Assembly: GCA_003056245.1 (NCBI GenBank)
Contig: MVDH01000001.1
Location: forward strand, 2,165,757-2,229,756
Length of the DNA: 64,000 nt
From: Cellvibrio sp. 79
GTDB lineage: Bacteria; Pseudomonadota; Gammaproteobacteria; Pseudomonadales; Cellvibrionaceae
Reading direction: 5' to 3'
The notes below the pieces were generated by a model. The model was not told the DNA's origin and made no database searches. It saw only the letters and a program-made list of their open reading frames with translations. The position numbers were made by a program, and so were the translations under genes. Of the stretch, positions 18,316 to 25,929 are shown in pieces (the stretch's first letter is position 1; every line of letters begins with the position of its first letter).

Positions 18316-18623
18316 TCTAAAAAACCCGCCAGTGTCCTCGTCATTAATTATACCTTTCCACAATTACACGTTATTACCATCGCAAAACCCTTATTAAGAA
18401 CATCTAATAACGGCACACATCCCCAAAACGAAAATTCTTTGCACTTTTTTGTGGCATTAATTTCTCTCTGATCTATAGTCAGAAAACTTGTGTTGAATAA
18501 AGCGCCCGGTATTCATCACTCATTTAGGTATCTTTTTATTAGTAAATTCAGGCATGAATAACTGATTCATCGATTAATCCGCAGCAGGGAGGTAAAACCA
18601 CTTATTTTTGATAGGAAAGCAGC
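18316..18623. other. Upstream region of the HD-GYP gene
   Basis: About 310 bp, AT-rich, with no coding frame. It contains the promoter and leader of the HD-GYP gene. I see no convincing riboswitch or operator structure. Confidence 0.4.
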
Positions 18624-19928
18624 ATGCTTGATAGTGAACAACATCATTATTGTTTAAACCTGATTGAAGTTAACAAGAAACAACCCGTCACCACTAATCA
18701 ACCAATCCTCAATCACCAGGGCGTACTCTTGCTAGCCCAGGGTTCGCCACTGGATGAGAAGCGCTCACAAATTTTGCTGCAGCACAAATTATTGAAGCCA
18801 CTTGAGCATTGTGTAGGAATTGCCGAAAGTATGGACGCTGAGCGTCTGTTTAATTATCTGAATAAATTTGCGCGCAACCTACCCGGCCTTTATGCAGTGA
18901 CAAATAATGAGGGCTACCAAAAAAACTTGCGCCTTGCCTGTTTGTTTTATGAAAAATTTCCATTGTTGCGGCAAAATCTCACTGTGCTTGCCTTGCGTGC
19001 ACAACACATCTACTTTCAAGGTATTTTTAGTGCGTTAGCCGGTATCGCTATTGCCCGGAAACTCAATTTAAGCGTGCAGGAAATTCAAGCTACTTTTATT
19101 GCCGGTTTATTCCATGATGTAGGATTTTTATATTTGTCCGCCGAATTGCGTGAAAAAGACCAGGGTTTCTCGGCAATTGAATGGAAGGCCTTGCAAGCAC
19201 ATCCATTAATCGCCCAACGTTTTCTGGATATGGTACCCGGTTTACCAAAAGACATTGGCCAGGCCATCGTTAATCATCACGAACGTATTGACGGTACCGG
19301 TTATCCGCGTCATTTATTCGGCGATAGAATTTCCATGGTAAGCCAAATTATTGCAGCAACCGATACCATCATTTACAACCACAGTCGCTATGTAGACTAT
19401 GGTGTTCATGCACACACCATGTTGTTATCTGCATTAAAACTGAGTGACAACATTTATTTTGAATCGGTATACGACGCGGCCAGTATTTTATTTAAAGAAG
19501 CCGCCTTACCGACGGAAGCGATCCAGCAATTACCATCCGCAAAAAATCTGCTAGCCCGGCAAAAGAACTTGCGCAGCCAATTCAGCCTGGCCAAACAATT
19601 AGCTCAACAAATAGTAGCGCAACTGAATAACCCTTTCACCCGCTCTATTAGCGCAGCCATGGGCAGGTTGGCCATTTCGGTGGTGCGTAGCGGAATATTG
19701 CAGCCTGAGCAGGAAGAATGGCTGGAGCATTTTAATGAGCGCAATAACACTGAAGCCCTGTCGCTGATTGAAATCAGCGTAATGCAAGACCAGATTTATG
19801 ATCAATTAATCCATTTGAAAAATTTGATGGAACGTCTGCTCGAATCCCTTGACAGTGAACATGAACACTTCGAAAGCTTTTCGAGTAGTTTGCAAACCAT
19901 CGATTTGCAGGACATAGCGCTGGTGTAA
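18624..19928 (+). CDS. HD-GYP domain phosphodiesterase
   Basis: A 434-residue cytoplasmic protein. Its central region has the HD-GYP core: GLFHDVGFLYLSAEL (metal-binding HD), AHPLIAQRFLDMVPGLP, and NHHERIDGTGYPRHLFG, where the HHExxDGxGYP motif is intact. HD-GYP enzymes hydrolyse cyclic di-GMP to GMP or pGpG. The N-terminal 130 residues are an uncharacterised regulatory region without a receiver signature, and the C-terminal 120 residues are mostly helical. The ATG has AGGAAA upstream. The MASE1-GGDEF gene nearby could be its functional opposite, though they are not in one operon. Confidence 0.88.
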   Translation: MLDSEQHHYCLNLIEVNKKQPVTTNQPILNHQGVLLLAQGSPLDEKRSQILLQHKLLKPLEHCVGIAESMDAERLFNYLNKFARNLPGLYAVTNNEGYQKNLRLACLFYEKFPLLRQNLTVLALRAQHIYFQGIFSALAGIAIARKLNLSVQEIQATFIAGLFHDVGFLYLSAELREKDQGFSAIEWKALQAHPLIAQRFLDMVPGLPKDIGQAIVNHHERIDGTGYPRHLFGDRISMVSQIIAATDTIIYNHSRYVDYGVHAHTMLLSALKLSDNIYFESVYDAASILFKEAALPTEAIQQLPSAKNLLARQKNLRSQFSLAKQLAQQIVAQLNNPFTRSISAAMGRLAISVVRSGILQPEQEEWLEHFNERNNTEALSLIEISVMQDQIYDQLIHLKNLMERLLESLDSEHEHFESFSSSLQTIDLQDIALV

Positions 19929-19984
19929 CACCGGTAACGCTTGGGGTATACTCGCGGCAAATTTTCCTGCCTGAGGTATACCCT

Positions 19985-20272
19985 ATGAATTTCGATGCCC
20001 TGACCAATAATTCCCCTGAAGATCGCGCTGCGTTTTACCAATGGCTGACGGAACAAACGGTAGCCGAGTTCCAGGCTGCACGCGATAACGAAGAAGCATT
20101 GCATAAAGCCGTCGGCAATTATGTAAAGCACGCGCTTGCTGCCCATTTAACCTTTGAAGACATTGAAGACCTGCTCGGTATTAGCGAACCCTCCATTATG
20201 GATCTCGCGCAATTATCTGAAGCAGATGAAGAGTCAATAGTGGATGCATTTGAAGATCTGTGCAGCCAATAA
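19985..20272 (+). CDS. Small acidic hypothetical protein
   Basis: A 95-residue, highly acidic helical protein. The ATG has GAGGT upstream. It contains no signal peptide, membrane segment or Cys pair of note. Its pattern of Glu/Asp-rich helices with LTFEDIEDLLGISEPSIMDLAQL resembles a small helix bundle, but no family is recognised. It follows the HD-GYP gene by 56 bp on the same strand and may be co-transcribed. Confidence 0.65.
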   Translation: MNFDALTNNSPEDRAAFYQWLTEQTVAEFQAARDNEEALHKAVGNYVKHALAAHLTFEDIEDLLGISEPSIMDLAQLSEADEESIVDAFEDLCSQ

Positions 20273-20625
20273 ATTCATTTGTTGAACGTTATTATCACTT
20301 TATATAGCGATAAATCGCCATCATGTTAAAAGCAAACGATTTTAGCTATATATGTTTGATAAAAAATATTTCACTTTCCGTGCGTGAAAAAATCACTGAA
20401 TTTTTAAAAGCGGATGATGGAATTATTAAAAAGGAATTTTTGTAACAACCCTCAACGTGTAGATAAATCACACAGAAACACGAATTTTAATAACGCGTTT
20501 TTTGATGCGACATAATATCCCCTTCCCTTTGACACCCTCTTTTGATTGAATTATTTCTAGTTCGCGCACGGAATTAGCGCATTAACTATCAGGATAAATT
20601 TCAATTCTCTATAAAGGTGTTATTT
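20273..20625. other. Noncoding gap with promoter region
   Basis: About 350 bp of AT-rich sequence. No frame reads as protein and no clear terminator follows the 19985-20272 gene. It carries the leader of the next gene, with an AGGTG ribosome site at its right end. Confidence 0.45.
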
Positions 20626-22467
20626 ATGCGAGCCAGGAATAGCTTGTTAATTTCAACCGCAACCGTATTACTTGCCAGCATGAGTTTTTCCATGGCCAGT
20701 GTTGCACAAACGGCCAACCCCAAACCGGGTTCATTAAACATAACCAGACTCGATGATAAAACAGCGACCATCAGCGCTAATTTTTCCGCAACATCAACGC
20801 GCGAAAAAAAAATAAATGTGGTATTGGGCAAAGCGCCTGTGGTGTTGGTCGATGATGGAACCAATGGCGATGTTCGTGCGGGTGATGGTGTGTTCAGTGT
20901 TAAAACTGAATTCGATTTTGAAGCATTTGCCAAATCAAATACCCAGCTAGCGCGCACGGGCAATCTGGAAAAACACCCCTTGTTTGCACCGGGCAGTCGC
21001 CAGCAAATTGCTGGCCAACGAGTTTCACTTAACAATAACGCGCTTGAAATCAGCGGTGTAAGTAATGGCAAAGAGGCACGCTTTATCTTGCCACTGGATG
21101 CGAGCCAGATAAAAATCAATGACACTATTCGTTTGCCATTGCTGGGTATTCCCTTGGGATTACCACCGGAAGTTGACCCCGCGCCTGCCGCCGTCAGCAT
21201 TCCACAATCATTAATGATTACCGATGTAAGCGTCGTCAATGATCCCGGCAGAACCTGGGCCTGTTCCACCACCAATACATCTCCTGTTGGTAATCCCGTG
21301 GGTGAATGGACGTTCTGGCGCTTGATGGAAAATATGGCCAATGGAACGTCATCCACATCGGATTTCATTAAAATTTTATTTAAGCACTGGACGATTAACC
21401 AAAACATCAACACGTTTAATGTTGCTGCGCGGCCCAATGTTTATCAAAAAATTATCAAGGAATGGGAAATTCGTAGCGGCGGGCCAGGCGCTACCCTGTT
21501 GCCACAAGAAAGCCCGTTCCGTTTATTGGGAATTGTATTGCGCGCTGATTTGCGTGGCGGCACCGGGCCTTACGCCGGTGGTGATGCCGGTGAAGGTCGC
21601 TTTGTATTTGCCTTACACGATGGTGATTGCAATAACTTGAGTAAAACGATCATCCTCGAATACAAAGTGCCGATTAGTGGCTGCACCAATATTCGTACCT
21701 GGGCGCAAAAATGGATCGACCTCGCCAGCTCGCCCAATTACAACAGTGACCTGGAAAATCTGACCCAGGTATTTACAGCGGCTGGCGCTAATCCTGCGGC
21801 ACCAAACCAAAGTGCCATCGGGCAAGTACGCACCAATGAGTTCCTGGCCGGTTCGCCGCTCTGGGAATTGCGCGAGTTCATTTTGCCGGCAACGGGCGGC
21901 ACTCTGATTGAAACCGATGTGAAGCAAGAACCACATATCAGCTTCAATAACTCGACTACGCTGGCGAACTATCTGAATCTTAATTGGCCATTATTAGTCG
22001 GCCCACCGGCGGGCGGGCATACAATACCACCGATGTTCCAGAGCGTAGCTTTCGCCGCAGGCAGTTCACCGGTACCAACATTCTGGAATGCGCCGTCGGG
22101 CTCCCTGACCGTACCGGTTACGCCAGCGCCGGTTACACCGCCGCCAGCCACGGTGCGGGACGATGCACTCTTTGAACTGGCATTAAATACGTGTAGCGGC
22201 TGTCACCAGATGGAAACCTCCACATCATTCGCGCATCTGGATTACAACTCGATCCCCGGCCAGCCCGCACAGCTTTCCGGATTCCTGACCGGTATTTCTA
22301 TACCTGACCCACGTAATCCCGCTGTAATGCGCCATTTCAATGATCTGGCCAGACGCGCGGCAGACTTGAATGTCGCGGCCACCATGAGTTGCGGAAAATC
22401 AGCCCCCATTGGCAACCTGTTGCTCAATGAACTCAGCTCACCGTTTAAACTCAAATCGACACATTAA
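20626..22467 (+). CDS. Large exported protein with one CxxCH motif
   Basis: A 613-residue exported protein. The ATG at 20626 has AGGTG upstream (a GTG at 20617 is also in frame). The signal peptide ends around SMASVAQ. The N-terminal part includes VVLVDDGTNGDVRAGDGVFS, a stretch also seen in Ca-binding or Ig-like domains of secreted proteins. The C-terminal third holds the single haem-c-like motif NTCSGCHQMETS followed by SFAHLDYNS. I do not recognise the whole family. A c-type haem protein of the periplasm or cell surface is possible, but no Met ligand can be assigned and one CxxCH is weak evidence. Confidence 0.6.
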   Translation: MRARNSLLISTATVLLASMSFSMASVAQTANPKPGSLNITRLDDKTATISANFSATSTREKKINVVLGKAPVVLVDDGTNGDVRAGDGVFSVKTEFDFEAFAKSNTQLARTGNLEKHPLFAPGSRQQIAGQRVSLNNNALEISGVSNGKEARFILPLDASQIKINDTIRLPLLGIPLGLPPEVDPAPAAVSIPQSLMITDVSVVNDPGRTWACSTTNTSPVGNPVGEWTFWRLMENMANGTSSTSDFIKILFKHWTINQNINTFNVAARPNVYQKIIKEWEIRSGGPGATLLPQESPFRLLGIVLRADLRGGTGPYAGGDAGEGRFVFALHDGDCNNLSKTIILEYKVPISGCTNIRTWAQKWIDLASSPNYNSDLENLTQVFTAAGANPAAPNQSAIGQVRTNEFLAGSPLWELREFILPATGGTLIETDVKQEPHISFNNSTTLANYLNLNWPLLVGPPAGGHTIPPMFQSVAFAAGSSPVPTFWNAPSGSLTVPVTPAPVTPPPATVRDDALFELALNTCSGCHQMETSTSFAHLDYNSIPGQPAQLSGFLTGISIPDPRNPAVMRHFNDLARRAADLNVAATMSCGKSAPIGNLLLNELSSPFKLKSTH

Positions 22468-22505
22468 CGCTGTACACTGACACCGTACGCTAAGCTTCTG
22501 TGTCA

Positions 22506-22540
22506 GAAAGATTCCGCCCGTGCTGCGGTCGGAATCTTTC
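22506..22540 (+). terminator. Candidate terminator hairpin
   Basis: An 11-bp stem (gaaagattccg paired with cggaatctttc) with a 13-nt loop, about 40 bp after the stop of the 20626-22467 gene. No long T-run follows, so its role as a terminator is likely but not certain. Confidence 0.55.
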
Positions 22541-22736
22541 CAATCCTTGACCGACATAACTTCAGGCTTTCGTTCACATTCGGGAAAATGGCCACGATTA
22601 ACAAGCCCTCGAAACTCAACAATAGTTGAGCAACTCCATACTACCCGCTGTAAAATAAAAACGTGTTTGGGCAATACGTTTCTACCTCACCTGTCGGCCA
22701 TTCCTGGATGGTTGCTTCAACGTAACGGAGAGAACT

Positions 22737-23270
22737 ATGAATCCCTATCATCAAAGCCTGATTTTAATTGGAATGCCCGGTGCGGGAAAAAGCACTATCG
22801 GATTATTACTCGCCAAACATTTGGCCAAAGATTTTGTCGATACAGATTTACTTATCCAGCTTGAACACGGCAAAACCTTACAGGATATTTTGCATGAGCA
22901 AGGTTACCTCGCCCTGCGCGAACATGAAGAAAAAATATTGCTCGACACCAATTACGCTAACCATGTGATCGCCACAGGCGGTAGTGCGGTGTACAGTGCA
23001 GCCGCAATGCAACATCTAAAGAAGTTCGGGCCGATTATTTTTCTGGATGTCGCCATTCATGAACTGGAACAGCGAATTAGCAATTTAAGTACGCGCGGTA
23101 TAGCCAGCACACCGGGGAAAACTTTTGCAGAAATTTATGCAGAGCGACGCCCGCTTTATTTGCGCTACGCCGATATAGTGATTGATTGCAATGGCAAAAA
23201 TCAGGATCAATTAGTTGAAGAAGTTATTTGCCAGGAAGCGGAAGATTTTGCCGCAGCGCAGGACGCTTAA
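22737..23270 (+). CDS. Shikimate kinase family protein
   Basis: A 177-residue P-loop kinase. The ATG has GGAG upstream. Walker A is GMPGAGKSTIG, followed by the substrate-binding DTD, the REHEEKIL segment with the conserved Arg, GGSAVY, and the RRPLYLRYADIVID region that ends the fold. These are the landmarks of AroK/AroL enzymes, which phosphorylate shikimate at the 3-OH. The usual GGG before the acceptor site reads GGS here. It stands apart from aroB, so it may be a second copy or a related kinase. Confidence 0.85.
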   Translation: MNPYHQSLILIGMPGAGKSTIGLLLAKHLAKDFVDTDLLIQLEHGKTLQDILHEQGYLALREHEEKILLDTNYANHVIATGGSAVYSAAAMQHLKKFGPIIFLDVAIHELEQRISNLSTRGIASTPGKTFAEIYAERRPLYLRYADIVIDCNGKNQDQLVEEVICQEAEDFAAAQDA

Positions 23271-23336
23271 ATAGATAGCGTCGTAATCATTGATGGTCCG
23301 GACCTCTCCATCGATAGAAATCGAGCGCTATCTACG
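23271..23336. other. Stem-loop between convergent genes
   Basis: Between the shikimate kinase gene and the convergent signalling-protein gene. An outer stem (gatagcg with cgctatc) encloses inner pairs gatgg with ccatc around the palindrome ggtccggacc. It may terminate transcription from one or both sides, though T-runs are absent. Confidence 0.45.
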
Positions 23337-23339
23337 GTA

Positions 23340-24518
23340 TTAAAATAACTCTATTTTACTATCAAAACTCTCCACTTCCTGCTCATGTTGCTGCGGTGGT
23401 TGTAGCAAATTGGATGCTTCGTCCAGTTGCTGCAACAAACTGCGAAAATGCACTTCAATAGCGGTTGTTGCTTCTTGCAAACCTTCCAGTGAATTCAACG
23501 CTTTTTCCGATAAATGCAGCAATTGCGATTCCTGTTCCATATTTAAATCAAAACCGGTAGCCATCGCCCGCAACGAATCAGATAACTCAGTCATAATTGT
23601 TTTAACAGCGGTGCGATTGTCGACTGCCGCCATCTCTAACAACATCATTACCATGCGTGCATTATCTTGCTGGATTTTTAACAGCGTATTTACCTTTAAT
23701 GTTTTGGCACGGGCTTCGGCAATCGAAACCACGTGAGCCAACACATCGCGTAAACGCCCGTAGCGCTCCTGGTCAAGATGCGGAGCGTTACTCACTAATA
23801 ATTGCACATGCTCAAAACTAAATAACAAAAACCGGCCGTGCGAAATGATGCGCGTTTCCGATTCATTGGCGCTTTGCAATAAACGCAAATAAGAAACAGG
23901 GACATCGACCGGGAAGATAGTAATGTCGTTTTCAAAAATAAACTGCACAATACAATCAAGCCCCAAATCACCCAGACAAACCTGAATTAAATTCGCCAAG
24001 CGGTGCAATTCCATACAGGACTGCACTTTTTCAGCAAATACCGCCACTGTTCCCATTTCCGATGCGGATGACATTGCCGTAAAAGCAATAGCGGAGAAAT
24101 TTTTTAATTCTTCCAACAGATTATTAATGGATTGTTTTTCTTCATGGATTTTTTGCAAAACCACTTCGAAGTCCGGCTGGGTCATGGCTACCGAAATATA
24201 GCCATCAACGCCGGTGACAGTAAGTTGCAAGCGCGCCTCAGGTGTACTGGCCTCATACAAAAACCCAACCTTAGGAAAGCGCGCCGGAATAAGCTCAAGC
24301 CATCGTTTATTTAAAGGACCGCTGCCTGCCACAAGAATAACAATATCAACCTGGTCAAACAGCGCCGAAAATACCTTCTCACCTAACTCGCCACCTGCTG
24401 TATTGATTAGAAAATCCTCAGCACCAGCCACCAAATTGCCCCGTCTATCAACAATAATCTTGCGTTGCGGTACACGATAACAACGATCCGGACCCGCCAG
24501 TAACCAAAGAGCATCCAT
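23340..24518 (-). CDS. Uncharacterised receiver-like signalling protein
   Basis: A 392-residue cytoplasmic protein. The ATG at 24518 has GAGGAAG upstream, so an in-frame start at 24545 is disfavoured. The N-terminal 120 residues alternate strands and helices with hydrophobic VDIVILVAGSG and VTGVDGYISVA segments, in the manner of a CheY-like receiver, but the usual phospho-acceptor and Lys are not apparent. The middle resembles a partner-binding module, and the C-terminal 120 residues form long helices. It has no output-domain motif I can name. A role in surface or motility signalling is a guess from the fold alone. Confidence 0.5.
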   Translation of the reverse strand: MDALWLLAGPDRCYRVPQRKIIVDRRGNLVAGAEDFLINTAGGELGEKVFSALFDQVDIVILVAGSGPLNKRWLELIPARFPKVGFLYEASTPEARLQLTVTGVDGYISVAMTQPDFEVVLQKIHEEKQSINNLLEELKNFSAIAFTAMSSASEMGTVAVFAEKVQSCMELHRLANLIQVCLGDLGLDCIVQFIFENDITIFPVDVPVSYLRLLQSANESETRIISHGRFLLFSFEHVQLLVSNAPHLDQERYGRLRDVLAHVVSIAEARAKTLKVNTLLKIQQDNARMVMMLLEMAAVDNRTAVKTIMTELSDSLRAMATGFDLNMEQESQLLHLSEKALNSLEGLQEATTAIEVHFRSLLQQLDEASNLLQPPQQHEQEVESFDSKIELF

Positions 24519-24697
24519 AAAGTCTTCCTCGACACAATTACCCAAAAAATACGCAACAAATCTGTGTTTAAAATATAGGCAGATTTAACCTATTCGTCAT
24601 AAAAAAATTGAATAACCAGCTAACAGGTAAGCAAAAGATGAAATTTGAAGCCCATAGGCGTAGAGTTGCCGCACGCTAAACAGCCTGAGAGAAGATT

Positions 24698-25405
24698 ATG
24701 GAAACCACAGACGTCTCAACCGAAGAGTCAGCCATGCTTAATGCGATGGAAGCCCGGGTACTCGGTTCCCTGATGGAAAAACAGCTGACTACCCCGGACC
24801 AATACCCTTTAACGCTGAATAGCCTGCAATTGGCGTGCAACCAAAAGACCAGTCGTGAACCCGTTAGCAATTACGACTCAGGCCCTTTGCAGCGTTGTGT
24901 TAGTGAATTACAAGATCGCCAGTTAATCGCCGTGGATTACGGCTCCCGCGCATCACGCTACGACCAGCGCCTCACTCGCGTATTGAGCGTAGATAAACCA
25001 ACCCAGGCGATATTGACCGTGCTTTTATTACGCGGCCCACAAACGGTCGCTGAGATATTAACGCGCACCCAACGCATGTCTGAATTCAGCTCACCACAAG
25101 CACTGGAAGAAAAACTGCAAAGCCTGTGCGCCAAAACCAAACCGTTGATCGTCCATATTCCCCGCCAGGTCGGCCAGCGCGAAGATCGGTACACACATCT
25201 ACTCTGCGGCCAGCCGGATTTAAGTGCGATTGCTGCCATGCAAAGTAGCGGCGGCAGTTCAAGCAGAAGCAGTTCCGGCAATGATGAACAAGTCACCCAG
25301 TTGGAGCAGAAAATACAGCAGTTTGAAAGCCGTGTTGAACTGTTGGAAAAACAAGTAGCCACATTGATGGATTTAAACGGCGTTAGTAATGCTGATTTAA
25401 GTTGA
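24698..25405 (+). CDS. yceH: YceH family protein (DUF480)
   Basis: A 235-residue DUF480 protein. Family landmarks are EARVLGSLMEKQLTTPDQYPLTLNSLQLACNQKTSREPV at the N-terminus, then LLRGPQTVAEILTRTQRM and a coiled-coil C-terminus (about residues 195-228). It has a tandem winged-helix-like core. The exact biochemical role is not established. The start ATG follows GAGAGAAG. A short Ser/Gly linker separates the core from the coiled coil. Confidence 0.93.
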   Translation: METTDVSTEESAMLNAMEARVLGSLMEKQLTTPDQYPLTLNSLQLACNQKTSREPVSNYDSGPLQRCVSELQDRQLIAVDYGSRASRYDQRLTRVLSVDKPTQAILTVLLLRGPQTVAEILTRTQRMSEFSSPQALEEKLQSLCAKTKPLIVHIPRQVGQREDRYTHLLCGQPDLSAIAAMQSSGGSSSRSSSGNDEQVTQLEQKIQQFESRVELLEKQVATLMDLNGVSNADLS

Positions 25406-25467
25406 TTCCAGCCGCTACACCACATCGTAAACCCGTAATTTTTTAGTGTGATAAAAGGTAAAAAGCA

Positions 25468-25836
25468 ATGACCGCAACAAATAACGCAAACGCGAAAAAA
25501 GCCCCACAACGCAGTAAACGTTTGCGTAAGAAATTATTTCAGGATGAGTTCGCCACCTTTGGCTTCGAACTGGAATGTGAATTTAAAGATGACATCTCCG
25601 AAGAAGTCATCAGCCAATTTGTCGATAGTTTTTTTATCGATGCCATTAACGCACAGGGTTTGGCATTTGGCGGTGGATTATCCAGCAAGCGCTTGTCCGG
25701 TTTCGTCGGTTCAAACAAACGTTATGGCTCTACTACGGAAGAAGATAAAACCAAATTGTTCACCTGGCTTAAAGCCCAACCTCAGGTAGCCAAGGTAGAA
25801 CTCGGTGAAATTATTGATGCGAATTATTACATCTAA
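25468..25836 (+). CDS. yggL: YggL family protein (DUF469)
   Basis: A 122-residue DUF469 protein. The N-terminal basic stretch (RSKRLRKKLFQDEFATFGFELEC) and the GLAFGGGLSSKRLSGFV segment are family signatures. YggL-type proteins associate with the 50S ribosomal subunit. The C-terminal VAKVELGEIIDANYY is also typical. The ATG has AAGGT upstream. It follows yceH by 62 bp and ends before a strong terminator. Confidence 0.92.
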   Translation: MTATNNANAKKAPQRSKRLRKKLFQDEFATFGFELECEFKDDISEEVISQFVDSFFIDAINAQGLAFGGGLSSKRLSGFVGSNKRYGSTTEEDKTKLFTWLKAQPQVAKVELGEIIDANYYI

Positions 25837-25863
25837 ATATTGATTGGTAGTTATACGCAAAAT

Positions 25864-25897
25864 AAAAAGCCCCGCACAAAACTGTGCGGGGCTTTTT
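25864..25897. terminator. Strong bidirectional terminator
   Basis: A perfect 15-bp stem (25864-25878 with 25883-25897) with a 4-nt loop. A tracts and T tracts on either side allow it to serve both yggL and the convergent lipoprotein gene that ends at 25930. Confidence 0.92.
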
Positions 25898-25929
25898 TCT
25901 ATTTAAAATTTTATTAAATCAGGAAAAAA

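Noticed and set aside
24958-25509. Long minus-strand frame over yceH and yggL
   Set aside because: Antisense shadow of yceH; Cys/Ser/Trp-rich with no family.
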